Shown here: piece by piece, positions 36,421 to 45,418 of the stretch
Position numbering within the stretch: position 1 is the stretch's first letter
Layout: every line of letters begins with the position of its first letter
DNA from: a bacterium
GTDB lineage: Bacteria > Bacillota > Clostridia > Lachnospirales > Lachnospiraceae
Direction of reading: 5' to 3'
DNA: 64,000 nucleotides
Assembly: GCA_023664305.1 (NCBI GenBank)
Contig: JAMPFT010000005.1
Span: 1 to 64,000, forward strand
Notes under the pieces: model-generated
What the model saw: only the letters and a program-made list of their open reading frames with translations
Told to the model about the DNA's origin: nothing
The model's database searches: none
Program-made: the position numbers and the translations under genes

Positions 36421-37815
36421 TTACCGGATCATGGTAATGATCTTCCGGGCGATCAGGAAACGTCCGTTGGCGTTTGGATGGACCAGATCGGGGACAAGGT
36501 AACTCTCATAGTTTTCACCGGTGATGCCCAACGTATAGAAAAAGTCCAATACATCCACATCCAATTCTTCAGCCAGCGCGAAAACGCAGTCCGCATAGTC
36601 GTGTAAATGGGTGTCGTTTGGATCGTCGGATTCCCGCAGCACATAGGCAGAATAAGAAGGGGTACAGAGAATGATCTGCGAATCGGCGGATCTTTTTCTT
36701 ATTTCTGCAACAGCGGTGCGGATGGCTCCGGAATAGGTGGTGATATCCATCGGATCTGCGGAAGAAATCGCAAATTCCCTGAAGTAGTCGTTCAGGCCGT
36801 AGTTGATGATGAAACATGTTTTCTGACCGGAATGGGAGGCATTGAAATAGTCCGTAAAACCCTGATAAGTCTGTTGCACGGTGGGAATCAGGGAAAGATC
36901 CTCTTCAAAAAAAGCTTTTGCGATGCCGGGAAGAGAGATGGGGATGTCTTCCGCCATAGCGGCGCTGTTGCCGCCGTAGCCGCAGTTATATACCGTAGCG
37001 CCGGTCAGGGCGTGTACCACGCCCGGAATCGACATATCGTCTGTGTAATTGCCGAAAACGCTGTCTCCGAAAAATATCAGATCGTAATCTGAGAGATTCG
37101 GGTAGACAGGTGCGTTGTCGCGGAGGGATGCGGTCAGTTCATCCAGAGAACGGCTCAGATCGGCGGCATTATCCGCGGTTACCATGTAAGGATGCGCATA
37201 ATCGCTGTTCGTGAAAAGAACCCTTGCCGTGTCCGCGTTGACAGAAAAGAAATCATCATAAAGCAAGGGATTGGCAACGAGCCATTTCTCGGCGGCATAA
37301 AAATAAGTTCTTGCACCGGATATTTCGGCGGCTTCTGCGAGAAAGTGCTGATAGCTTTTCAGGACGCGGCTGTATTCGGATTCCGAGAGAGACTGCCAAT
37401 AAGCGGCGGAGGGATAGGAAAGAATCAATTCAAAGGTCGTGGACGGGTAACGCTGCAGCAAGGAGGTAAGCTGTTCCGCGGAAATCCGGTCAGGACGGAT
37501 TCCCAGATAGACGTTTGCGGCGGTCTGCCCGGAAGCGTCGATCCGATTCAGATATTTCTTCAGCTGAGAAAAACCGGTGATTACATTATCTGCTTTCAGA
37601 GCGGTCATGCCGCGGTAATACGAAAAATCAGATACGGAATAATTGTCAATGGGATACATGGATAAAAATACGGTATCATATTCTTCCGAAGAGATGCGGC
37701 AAAAGTCGCTGCGCTGCTGCGCGCTGCCGCGGAATATCAGCATAAATGCAGCGACGGTCAGAAGAGCAAAGCATGCGGAGACAACAATCAAAACGGTTCT
37801 TTTTTTCTTTGCCAT
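36421..37815 (-). CDS. Membrane-anchored SGNH hydrolase (paralog 1, intact)
   Basis: Start ATG 37815 (MAKKKRTVLIVV) is the first after the promoter; the open frame upstream to 37950 overlaps that promoter. A 464-residue protein with a signal anchor at about 6-26. Catalytic blocks are complete: FFGDSVFGN with the nucleophile serine (about 228), the oxyanion glycine/asparagine in NYGLNDYF, and DLVHPN for the Asp-His pair near the C-terminus. SGNH proteins near acyltransferases add or remove O-acyl groups on surface glycans. Related to the proteins at 46685 and 56349. Confidence 0.85.
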   Translation of the reverse strand: MAKKKRTVLIVVSACFALLTVAAFMLIFRGSAQQRSDFCRISSEEYDTVFLSMYPIDNYSVSDFSYYRGMTALKADNVITGFSQLKKYLNRIDASGQTAANVYLGIRPDRISAEQLTSLLQRYPSTTFELILSYPSAAYWQSLSESEYSRVLKSYQHFLAEAAEISGARTYFYAAEKWLVANPLLYDDFFSVNADTARVLFTNSDYAHPYMVTADNAADLSRSLDELTASLRDNAPVYPNLSDYDLIFFGDSVFGNYTDDMSIPGVVHALTGATVYNCGYGGNSAAMAEDIPISLPGIAKAFFEEDLSLIPTVQQTYQGFTDYFNASHSGQKTCFIINYGLNDYFREFAISSADPMDITTYSGAIRTAVAEIRKRSADSQIILCTPSYSAYVLRESDDPNDTHLHDYADCVFALAEELDVDVLDFFYTLGITGENYESYLVPDLVHPNANGRFLIARKIITMIR

Positions 37816-37921
37816 GATGGTTCCATCCTTTTTGATTATTTCGGAACGGCAGTCTACACGGAAAAAACAGAGTGACAACCGTGGCGGGAAGAAGTAAAAT
37901 AGTGAAAAGCTTTCGGATAAC

Positions 37922-37950
37922 ATTATATCATGTCGGTGAAAGTTTGCCAA
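37922..37950 (-). promoter_or_regulatory. Promoter of the SGNH hydrolase gene
   Basis: On the minus strand TTGGCA (37950-37945), 17-base spacer, TATAAT (37927-37922). Predicts a leader of about 100 bases before the ATG at 37815. Confidence 0.75.
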
Positions 37951-38014
37951 GGCGGGGGCGATCGTGGAAATTATGATGTTTTCCTTAAATTTTCTTTAAA
38001 GCTTTGCGCTGTAT

Positions 38015-38043
38015 TTTACGGAATCGGAAAAATGTGGTAGAAT
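38015..38043 (+). promoter_or_regulatory. Putative promoter of the 38-56 kb glycan operon
   Basis: TTTACG (38015-38020), 17-base spacer, TAGAAT (38038-38043), 68 bases before the first gene start. Divergent from the SGNH promoter. This is the only promoter-like site I see before the long run of plus-strand genes. Confidence 0.5.
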
Positions 38044-38111
38044 GTTTTTGGCGCGGGCGGTTTGGGGCAAGGGAACATGAGTTCAGGAACTGTCGCGCAC
38101 AGGGAGACAGG

Positions 38112-39203
38112 ATGAATAACAGACAGGGGAAAAAGAAGCCCAGGATTTATGTGTGCCACACCTATTATCATGTGTATGTAACTTTTTTAAAGGAGCTTAG
38201 TCTTCCGAAAGAACAGCAGGGACAGGCAGTGTTGGTGCTCTCGTCTCTTTCCATCGATTTTGAGAATCTGAAGGAACGGGTGGAGAGTACGGGGCTGTTT
38301 CGCGAGGTAATTGAATTTGATGAAAAACGGGAGGAGTTTTTTCCGGAGCTTGCGCGGTATCGAAAGGATACGGGCAGCTTTTGGGGAAATCTGAGAAACC
38401 GTATCCGTTTTACCAGAAGATATGCCGAATTGGAGGCGCCTTATGTGCCTGTAGATTTCCGGGAATATGAGGATATCTATGTTTACTGTGACTCCGATCC
38501 CATCGGTTATTATTTGAATCAGAACAGAATCCGCTATCACGCGCTGGAAGACGGACTGAACTGCCTGAAAAATTTTGACGCGGCCCGATATGACAACAGA
38601 GGAAATTTTCAACTTAAAAAGATTCTTTCTATGTATTTTAATCTTATCTTTGTTCAGAACGGATACGGCAAATACTGTCTGGATATGGAAGTCAACGATA
38701 TTTCAGCAATTCGTTATCCCTGTCCGCGGTATATCGAGCAGCCCCGCCAGAAATTGGCGGACAGGCTGACGCAGGAAGACAGGCAGATTATCCTACGGGC
38801 ATTTATCCGGGACAAGGAGCGGCTGGAGCGGCAGATCGCAGAGATGGGCCGGGAGAGCGATAAGATTTTAATTCTTACGGATCCGTTGTGTACGCTGGAG
38901 GTAAGGGAGAAGATTTTTCGGGATATCATCAGAATGTATGAGCAGGAGGGGAGGATCTTTTTGAAACCGCATCCCAGAGACAGTCTGGATTATCGCAGGC
39001 TGTTTTCGGAGTATCCTCAGTTTGATGCGACGGTTCCCATGGAGATGCTGAATTTTTTTCCGGGGCTGCGCTTTAAAAAGGCGGTGGCTGTGTTGACGGA
39101 GATTAAGGCAATACGGTTTGCGGATGAAGTAGTGAGGCTGGGCGAGGATTTTATGGATGCCTACGAAGATCCGCTGATCCATCGGCAGAACGAACAGATA
39201 TAA
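38112..39203 (+). CDS. GT52/polysialyltransferase-like glycosyltransferase
   Basis: ATG at 38112 with GGGAGACAGG upstream is preferred over the frame opening at 38004. The 363-residue protein resembles the GT52 sialyltransferase superfamily: an opening strand IYVCHTYYHVYV, a middle LEDGLNC acidic loop and a C-terminal FLKPHPRDSLDY, the His-Pro motif of bacterial sialyl- and polysialyltransferases. As first gene of the operon that makes CMP-pseudaminic acid, it is the best candidate for the enzyme that transfers the nonulosonic acid. The family link is moderate, the substrate is inference. Confidence 0.65.
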   Translation: MNNRQGKKKPRIYVCHTYYHVYVTFLKELSLPKEQQGQAVLVLSSLSIDFENLKERVESTGLFREVIEFDEKREEFFPELARYRKDTGSFWGNLRNRIRFTRRYAELEAPYVPVDFREYEDIYVYCDSDPIGYYLNQNRIRYHALEDGLNCLKNFDAARYDNRGNFQLKKILSMYFNLIFVQNGYGKYCLDMEVNDISAIRYPCPRYIEQPRQKLADRLTQEDRQIILRAFIRDKERLERQIAEMGRESDKILILTDPLCTLEVREKIFRDIIRMYEQEGRIFLKPHPRDSLDYRRLFSEYPQFDATVPMEMLNFFPGLRFKKAVAVLTEIKAIRFADEVVRLGEDFMDAYEDPLIHRQNEQI

Positions 39204-39224
39204 GCGGTTACAAGGACGGACGGA

Positions 39225-40961
39225 ATGGGAAAGATATTAAAAAAGCTGAATCTTTTATTGGATAAAAAACAGAAGAGAACTATGGGCGGGCTGATAGTGC
39301 TGATGGTCATCGGCGCGGCGCTGCAGACCGCCGGCGTAGGAATGTTGGTGCAGGTGGTGACGGTGGTCATTGATCCCGGGGCGGCGGAGAAGAGCGGGAT
39401 CGTCAAAAGCGTTTACGAGATGCTTGGCTTCACGAACTACGGCAGCTTTTCCATCCTGGTGATGGCGATGCTGATTGCGGTCTTTGCGGTGAAAAATATT
39501 TTTCTCTTTGTGCAGCAGAAGCTGACCTATGCCTTTGTATATACCAATCAGTTCCGTACGTCGGAGCGGATGATGCGCAATTATCTGCGCCGGAGCTATG
39601 AGTTTTACCTCAATGCGGATACGGCGGTGGTGCAGAGGAGCATCACGGCGGATGTAAACAATATGTACGCGCTGATTTTGTCGTTGCTACAGTTGATGTC
39701 GGACTGTGTGGTATCGCTGTTCGTAGTGTGCTACTGTCTTTCGAAAAGCGGCGTTATGACGGTTCTGCTGGCGGTGGCGATGCTTCTTTTGATGTATGTG
39801 ATCAAGAAGGTCTTAAAGCCGGTGATGTATCGGGCGGGCAAGGATAATCAGGATTATTACAGCAGACTTTTTAAGTGGATATCCCAGACGGTGCAGGGAA
39901 TCAAGGAGGTAAAGGTAGCCTGCAAGGAGCAGTATTTTGTCAGCGAGTACCAAAAATGCGGGAAGGGTTATGTGGACGCGGTGCAAAGGTACAGTCTTTA
40001 CAATAATATTCCCAAGCTGCTGATTGAAACGGCCTGCGTTGCCGTCATGATGGGGTACATGATTTTTTTGACGGCGGCGGGAAAATCCACCGGGGATATG
40101 CTGGAGATTTTTAGTACTCTGGCGGCTGCGGCCTTTGTGCTGCTTCCCTGTGTCAATCGAATCAACAATCAGATCAATTCCATGGCATATTTCGAGCCGT
40201 TTTTTATGGGAGTCAGCGATAATCTTCAGGACGAGATCACGGGGGAAAAGGTGGATCTGTCTTTTGCGTCCGAGGATGAGGAAAAGCTGCCGGTGACAAA
40301 GTGTGTGGAACTGAAAAACATCACATATGCGTATCCCAACACGGAGAAGCTTATTTTTGACCATGCCGATATGACGATTCCGATCGGCGCGTCTGTGGGG
40401 ATTGTGGGAACTTCGGGAGCCGGGAAGAGTACCCTGGTGGATATTCTGCTGGGGCTGTTGGAGGTGAGAGAGGGAACGGTATATGCGGACGGCGTGGATG
40501 TACGGCAGAATTACAGAAGATGGCTGAAGAATATCGGATATATTCCCCAGATGATTTTCATGTTGGATGATACGATCCGTAGGAATGTGGCTTTCGGCGT
40601 GCCTGAGGATAGAGCCGACGAGGAACGGATCTGGGAGGTGCTGCGGGAAGCTCAGCTGGACGAATTTGTAAAGGGTCTTCCGGAGGGGCTGGATACCGGC
40701 ATCGGAGAGCGGGGAATCCGGCTCTCCGGCGGTCAGCGGCAGCGGATCGGTATCGCCAGGGCGTTGTATCATGACCCGGAGGTGCTGGTGCTGGATGAGG
40801 CGACCTCGGCGTTGGATAACGATACGGAGAAGGCGATCATGGAAGCGATCAACAGACTGCACGGCAGAAAGACGCTGATTATCATTGCACACAGGCTGCA
40901 GACCATTGAGCAGTGCGATATTGTGTACCGTGTGGAGGACGGCAAAGTGTATACGGAATGA
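39225..40961 (+). CDS. ABC transporter, fused permease and ATPase (PglK/MsbA-like flippase)
   Basis: A 578-residue half-transporter: six helices in the first 310 residues, then an ATPase with Walker A GTSGAGKST (near 400), signature LSGGQRQR, Walker B VLVLDEATSALD and the switch histidine IIIAHRL. Close in layout to PglK, which flips lipid-linked oligosaccharides. Its place between the GT52-like gene and pseF suggests that it exports a lipid-linked saccharide carrying nonulosonic acid. Works as a homodimer by family precedent. Confidence 0.9.
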   Translation: MGKILKKLNLLLDKKQKRTMGGLIVLMVIGAALQTAGVGMLVQVVTVVIDPGAAEKSGIVKSVYEMLGFTNYGSFSILVMAMLIAVFAVKNIFLFVQQKLTYAFVYTNQFRTSERMMRNYLRRSYEFYLNADTAVVQRSITADVNNMYALILSLLQLMSDCVVSLFVVCYCLSKSGVMTVLLAVAMLLLMYVIKKVLKPVMYRAGKDNQDYYSRLFKWISQTVQGIKEVKVACKEQYFVSEYQKCGKGYVDAVQRYSLYNNIPKLLIETACVAVMMGYMIFLTAAGKSTGDMLEIFSTLAAAAFVLLPCVNRINNQINSMAYFEPFFMGVSDNLQDEITGEKVDLSFASEDEEKLPVTKCVELKNITYAYPNTEKLIFDHADMTIPIGASVGIVGTSGAGKSTLVDILLGLLEVREGTVYADGVDVRQNYRRWLKNIGYIPQMIFMLDDTIRRNVAFGVPEDRADEERIWEVLREAQLDEFVKGLPEGLDTGIGERGIRLSGGQRQRIGIARALYHDPEVLVLDEATSALDNDTEKAIMEAINRLHGRKTLIIIAHRLQTIEQCDIVYRVEDGKVYTE

Positions 40962-41060
40962 AGATTTTTCAAGACGGTCAGAAGGCGCCGTTTTCCGCTT
41001 CGCACGTCGGTCAGGAAAATGGAAGTCATTTTCGGAAGAATTGCAGGGACGGCGAATCTT
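40962..41060 (+). repeat. Left flanking repeat of the pseF-fkbH-acp-pseH-pseI cassette
   Basis: This noncoding stretch after the ABC gene shares patches with 45419-45510, in the same orientation and also directly behind a stop codon. The best patch is GTCATTTTCGGAAGAAT here and GTCATTTCCGGAAGAAT there, with TGAAGA and CGGT at the left edge. Alignment is gapped. Confidence 0.4.
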
Positions 41061-41117
41061 CCGGGGTGCAGCATGGCAGAGAGTGTGTAGAGTGGAGAAA
41101 GAGCGGGAGGGTATTGG

Positions 41118-41822
41118 ATGAAAAGGATAGCGATTATTACGGCACGGGGAGGCAGCAAGCGGATTCCCCGAAAGAATATCCGCGAGTTCTGCGGGAAGCC
41201 GATACTGGCGTATTCTGTCGAAGCTGCAGTGCAGTCGGGGCTGTTTGACGAAGTGATGGTTTCCACGGATGATGAGAGGATTGCAAAGATAGGGGAGCAG
41301 TATGGCGCGAAGGTGCCGTTTTTCCGAAGCGAACAGACGGCCAATGATTTTGCGACCACGAACGACGTCCTCTTAGAAGTGCTGGAAGAGTATGAAAAAC
41401 GGGGGATCTGTTTTGACGTGGGATGCTGCCTTTATCCGACGGCCCCCTTTGTGACGGTGGAAAAATTAAGATACGCGATGGAACAGCTGCTTGCTTCGGA
41501 TGCGGATACGCTGATTCCGGTAGTTTCCTTTTCCTATCCGCCCCAGCGGGCCATGGTGATCCGGGAGGGCAGGCTGGTATTTGAGTATCCGGAATATATG
41601 GATTCCAGATCCCAGGACCTGACGACTCATTATCATGACGCAGGACAGTTTTACTGCTTCAGGGTAGAGCCTTATAAGATTAACCGGAAGTTGATGCTGG
41701 GCAATATACTGCCGATGGTGATTCCGGAGACGGAGGTCCAGGATATCGACAACCTGACGGACTGGGAGATCGCGGAGATAAAATACCGGCTGATGAATAC
41801 CGAAACGGGAAATGAGAGGTGA
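41118..41822 (+). CDS. pseF: CMP-pseudaminic acid cytidylyltransferase, PseF
   Basis: 234 residues, the normal length. It activates pseudaminic acid with CTP as last step of the pathway. Visible are the nucleotide-binding ARGGSKRIPRKN (9-20), KPILAYSVEAA, VSTDDERIA, and LYPTAPFV; SRSQDLTTHYHDAGQFY near 155 is typical of PseF rather than NeuA. The stop overlaps the GTG start of the next gene (GTGA), so translation is coupled to the FkbH-like protein, binding the two functionally. Confidence 0.93.
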   Translation: MKRIAIITARGGSKRIPRKNIREFCGKPILAYSVEAAVQSGLFDEVMVSTDDERIAKIGEQYGAKVPFFRSEQTANDFATTNDVLLEVLEEYEKRGICFDVGCCLYPTAPFVTVEKLRYAMEQLLASDADTLIPVVSFSYPPQRAMVIREGRLVFEYPEYMDSRSQDLTTHYHDAGQFYCFRVEPYKINRKLMLGNILPMVIPETEVQDIDNLTDWEIAEIKYRLMNTETGNER

Positions 41823-43513
41823 AGGACTTGCCGAGGATTGCGCTTCTGTCGAACGTCAATATGAATATGGTGATCCGTCTGCTACAGCGGGAGGTGACAG
41901 TCTGGCAGACAGAAGGATACGGAAACGAGTTGGGTATTCTTATGAACCCCGGCTCCTCCTATGCAGAGTTTCAACCGGAATATACGTTTCTGGTTATAGA
42001 TCTTATGGAGTTTTTGGAACACGATCCGGAACCGGAAACTGCAAAACAAAGGATAGACGCGTGGTTTGACAGCCTGGAAAGTGTGTTGAAGCCGGAGACC
42101 GTTTATTATGTCTCAGATGTCTGGCTCTGGGGAACGGAACTTTCCGTTTTCTCTGACACGGGACGGAAGAGTCTTTTGGAGGGACTGTGGCAGAGCCGGC
42201 TGGACCGGCTGAGAAAGGTTCGCGGTAATGTGCGGATCCTGCCTTACCGTCAGATCCCGGAGAGGCTGGGTGAGGAAAATGCTTTTTCTCTTAAAATGTG
42301 GTATCTGGGGAAGATTCTTTTGAGCAATGAGGCGCAGAAGAGGCTGGCGGGATTGATCCTGGATCAGCTTAGGATCGAGGAAAGAATCCCGAAAAAGGTA
42401 CTGCTGTTGGATCTGGATAACACGCTGTGGGGCGGGCTTGCGGGGGAAAACGATTTGACGCCTGTGGAGCTTTCCGAGGAGCACACTGGTCTTGCCTATA
42501 AGAATCTGCAGCGGGTGCTGTTTCGGATGGAGAACCAGGGTGTTCTTCTGGCAGTGGTTTCGAAAAACAATGAACAAGACGCCATGGAGATTCTGGAAAA
42601 GCATCCGCATATGGTGTTGAGGCCGCAGGATTTTGCCGCCATGCGGATTAATTGGAAGCCGAAACATGAGAATATCCGGGAAATTGCCGAAGAGCTGAAC
42701 CTTGGTACGGATTCCTTTGTGTTTTGGGACGATAGTCCCTCCGAAAGGCAGCTTGTCAGAGAGATGCTGCCGGAGGTGGAGGTTCCGGATTTTCCGGCGA
42801 ATCCGGAGGAACTTGCGTCGGCCATGGCCGAGGTGTACCGCCTTTTTTTTCAGAAACCGACGGTGACGGAGGAGGACAGGGAAAAGACGGCGCAGTATGT
42901 ATCCAACGCCGCCAGAAAACAGCTGGAGCAAAGCGCCGGCAGTTTTGAGGAATATCTGGAGAGCCTGCAGATCGTTGTGACACGGGTGGAACCCGGGGAA
43001 CATGTGGAGCGGCTGACGCAGCTTGTGAACAAGACCAATCAGTTTAATCTGACCACAAAACGTTATACCCGGGGACAGATCGAGATGCTGCTTCAGGACA
43101 GCCGCAGGCAGGTCTATCTGTACGCGGTGACGGATCGGTTCGGCGACAGCGGAATCGTAGCGGCGGTTGTGGCGGAGCTTAACGCCGATACGGCGGTGTT
43201 GGAGGAATTTGTGATGAGCTGCAGAGTCATGGGGAAAAATATTGAATATGCGATTCTGGACGATGTGGAAAGGGATCTGACAGACAGAGGCGTAAAAAGG
43301 ATCCAGGGAATTTATATTCCCACAGAAAAGAATAAGCCGGTGGAAAAGCTGTACGGGCAGTTGGGTTACAGGCGGACGGAAAGCGGGAGAGAACAGGAAA
43401 ACCCGGTGCAGTCCGCGGGACAGGCGGCGGTTTATGAGCTTTTGACGGGAGAGAAGCCTGAAAGAAGATATCATGTGTGTTTTCGTCATAGAGCGGCCGG
43501 AACCATATTTTGA
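41819..43513 (+). CDS. FkbH-like HAD-IIIC enzyme (probable glyceryl-ACP synthase)
   Basis: GTG start overlapping pseF by 4 bases. The 564-residue protein has three parts: an N-terminal SGNH-like region (about 1-190), a HAD-IIIC phosphatase-like core with LLLDLDNTLWGG (nucleophile Asp, about 198-209), VVSKNNEQDA and FWDDSPSERQ, and a C-terminal GNAT-like part with VNKTNQFNLTTKRY and EFVMSCRVMGKNIE. This is the long form of FkbH proteins. In polyketide and tetronate pathways they turn 1,3-bisphosphoglycerate into glyceryl-S-ACP. The acyl carrier protein follows after 28 bases. Finding this pair inside a pseudaminic acid cassette is unusual; the product in this cell is inference. Confidence 0.88.
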   Translation: MKDLPRIALLSNVNMNMVIRLLQREVTVWQTEGYGNELGILMNPGSSYAEFQPEYTFLVIDLMEFLEHDPEPETAKQRIDAWFDSLESVLKPETVYYVSDVWLWGTELSVFSDTGRKSLLEGLWQSRLDRLRKVRGNVRILPYRQIPERLGEENAFSLKMWYLGKILLSNEAQKRLAGLILDQLRIEERIPKKVLLLDLDNTLWGGLAGENDLTPVELSEEHTGLAYKNLQRVLFRMENQGVLLAVVSKNNEQDAMEILEKHPHMVLRPQDFAAMRINWKPKHENIREIAEELNLGTDSFVFWDDSPSERQLVREMLPEVEVPDFPANPEELASAMAEVYRLFFQKPTVTEEDREKTAQYVSNAARKQLEQSAGSFEEYLESLQIVVTRVEPGEHVERLTQLVNKTNQFNLTTKRYTRGQIEMLLQDSRRQVYLYAVTDRFGDSGIVAAVVAELNADTAVLEEFVMSCRVMGKNIEYAILDDVERDLTDRGVKRIQGIYIPTEKNKPVEKLYGQLGYRRTESGREQENPVQSAGQAAVYELLTGEKPERRYHVCFRHRAAGTIF

Positions 43514-43541
43514 GATCCGTGTAAGGTGGAGAGGAGCGAGA

Positions 43542-43775
43542 ATGGAGGAAAAAATAATCGCGCTGATTGAGGAGGCATTGAATGTGCCTGCGGGAACAGT
43601 CACAGAAGATACCGCTGCGGCGGATGTGGAGCAGTGGGATTCCCTGGCCCATGTGATGATCATCGGGGAACTGGAGGAAAAGCTGGGGATTTCCATTCCG
43701 TTGGAGGAAGCGGTGGAATTGACAGGGATGAAGGATTTGTTGGAAGCCTGCAGGAGATATGGGGAAAAGGAATGA
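43542..43775 (+). CDS. Acyl carrier protein (dedicated)
   Basis: 77 residues from ATG 43542 after GGAGAGGAGCG. Four-helix ACP pattern with the phosphopantetheine serine in EQWDSLAHV (about residue 38) and acidic helices typical of carrier proteins. Its stop overlaps the start of pseH (ATGA), and it directly follows the FkbH-like gene. It is therefore not the fatty-acid ACP but a carrier for the FkbH product, and the natural donor for the next enzyme, a GNAT. Confidence 0.9.
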   Translation: MEEKIIALIEEALNVPAGTVTEDTAAADVEQWDSLAHVMIIGELEEKLGISIPLEEAVELTGMKDLLEACRRYGEKE

Positions 43776-44317
43776 GTGTAACGCTGAGAGAGCTTCGGGA
43801 AGAGGATCTGGAGAGGGTCATGCGATGGCGCATGGATCCTGATATTACAAGATATATGAACACGGATCCGAAACTGACCCTGGAGGGACAGAAAAAATGG
43901 TTTGCTGCAGTACAGGGAAACAGGGATGTCCGCTACTGGATGATATTGGTGGAGGGGGAGCCTGCGGGGGTCATCAATCTGACAGGTCTTGAGAATCCTG
44001 AAGGTGACCTGGGCTGGGCCTATTATATGGGAGAAAAGCGCCTGCGCAGCATAAAGACCGCGCTGTCCCTGGAGATGAGTCTGTACGACTATGTGTTTGA
44101 CGTGCTGAAAAAGCGGGCGGTATACGGGGATGTTTTCAGTCTGAACCGGGGAGTAATCCAGCTTCATAAGCTTTGCGGCTGTGAGGTCGTGGAGGAGAAA
44201 AAAGGGCATGTCAGCAAGGGCGGGGTCAGTTACGATGTGACTTTTCTGCGGATGACGGACAGGCTTTGGCAGCGTGTCCGTGCCGGAAAAAATTACGAAA
44301 AAATAGAGTTTGTCTGA
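43772..44317 (+). CDS. pseH: PseH-like GNAT acyltransferase
   Basis: ATG 43772 (MSVTLRELREEDLERVMRWR), coupled to the ACP stop by a 4-base overlap. 181 residues. The WRMDPDITRYMNTDP region and the AYYMGEKRLRS loop match PseH, which acylates the 4-amino group of UDP-4-amino-4,6-dideoxy-L-AltNAc (the N-7 acyl group of pseudaminic acid). Normal PseH uses acetyl-CoA. Because the gene is fused in translation to a dedicated ACP, this one may take a glyceryl or other acyl group from ACP; that is inference. The usual Q/RxxGxG/A loop is not clear (MGEKRLRSIKTA). Confidence 0.78.
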   Translation: MSVTLRELREEDLERVMRWRMDPDITRYMNTDPKLTLEGQKKWFAAVQGNRDVRYWMILVEGEPAGVINLTGLENPEGDLGWAYYMGEKRLRSIKTALSLEMSLYDYVFDVLKKRAVYGDVFSLNRGVIQLHKLCGCEVVEEKKGHVSKGGVSYDVTFLRMTDRLWQRVRAGKNYEKIEFV

Positions 44318-44353
44318 ACCCGGGAGAATAACCGGAGCCGGAAAGGAAAGAGC

Positions 44354-45418
44354 ATGAACAAGCAGATTAAAATCGGAAATCATCTCATCGGAGAAGATTC
44401 GCCCACATTTATTGTGGCGGAGATGTCGGCCAATCATAACATGGATTTTGACAGAGCTGTGGCTATTATGAAAGCCGCGAAGGATGCGGGAGCGGATGCG
44501 GTCAAGATCCAGACCTATACGGCGGATACCATTACCCTGGACTGTGACGATCCCTGCTTTCAGATCACTCAGGGGACTCTTTGGGACGGCATGACCCTTC
44601 ACAGGCTGTATGAAACCGCTTATACGCCATGGGAATGGCAGCCGAAGCTGCAGGAGATTGCAAAGGAGCTGGGATTGGAGTTCTTCTCTTCTCCTTTTGA
44701 CTTGACGGCGGTGGACTTTCTGGAGGAGATGAACGTGCCTGCGTATAAGATCGCCTCTTTTGAGATCAACGATATTCCGTTGATCAGAAAGGTTGCCCGG
44801 TTGGGGAAACCGATCATTTTTGCCACCGGTATCGCCCACTTGTCGGATATTGAGCTTGCGCTGCAGACATGCAGGGAAGAGGGTAATGAGGATGTGGCGG
44901 TCCTGAAATGCACGTCCGCGTATCCGGCACCCTATGAGGATGTCAACCTGAGGACGATTCCTTCCCTGGCGGAAACCTTTGACTGTATTGCCGGTCTGTC
45001 CGACCATACGATGGGAAGCGCCGTTGCCGGGGCGGCGGTGGCACTGGGAGCCAAAATAGTAGAAAAGCATCTGACGTTACGGAGAGCCGACGGCGGCGCG
45101 GATTCCGCGTTTTCCATGGAGCCGGAGGAATTTAAGGAGATGGCGGACAATATCCGAAAAATTGAGCTTGCCTTGGGAAGGGTTACCTATGAACTGTCTC
45201 CCAAAGCGGCAAGGGAGAGGGAGCATTCCCGGTCATTATTCGTGGCTGAGGATATGAAGGCGGGAGAAATTTTTACGCCGGAAAATCTCCGTTCCGTGCG
45301 TCCCGGCAATGGGCTGCACACGAAATATTACGAGGAAATTCTGGGAAAACGGATCGCCAGGGACGCGAAGAAGGGGACTCCCATGAGCTGGGATCTTGTA
45401 CAGTCCTGCAAGGACTGA
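44354..45418 (+). CDS. pseI: Pseudaminic acid synthase, PseI
   Basis: 354 residues of the NeuB family: an N-terminal TIM barrel with EMSANHNMDFDRA, AVKIQTYTADTITLD, FFSSPFDLTAVDFLE and KIASFEIND, and a C-terminal antifreeze-like SAF domain from about residue 290 (AGEIFTPENLRSVRPGNGL). It condenses 2,4-diacylamido-2,4,6-trideoxy-L-altrose with phosphoenolpyruvate. The bulky acyl group proposed here would sit at N-4 of that substrate. ATG preceded by GGAAAGGA. Confidence 0.94.
   Translation: MNKQIKIGNHLIGEDSPTFIVAEMSANHNMDFDRAVAIMKAAKDAGADAVKIQTYTADTITLDCDDPCFQITQGTLWDGMTLHRLYETAYTPWEWQPKLQEIAKELGLEFFSSPFDLTAVDFLEEMNVPAYKIASFEINDIPLIRKVARLGKPIIFATGIAHLSDIELALQTCREEGNEDVAVLKCTSAYPAPYEDVNLRTIPSLAETFDCIAGLSDHTMGSAVAGAAVALGAKIVEKHLTLRRADGGADSAFSMEPEEFKEMADNIRKIELALGRVTYELSPKAAREREHSRSLFVAEDMKAGEIFTPENLRSVRPGNGLHTKYYEEILGKRIARDAKKGTPMSWDLVQSCKD

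Noticed and set aside
42113-45070. A 985-codon minus-strand open frame across fkbH, acp, pseH and pseI
   Set aside because: Four well identified genes lie on the plus strand here; the antisense frame is a by-product of GC-rich codon use and has no recognisable domain.
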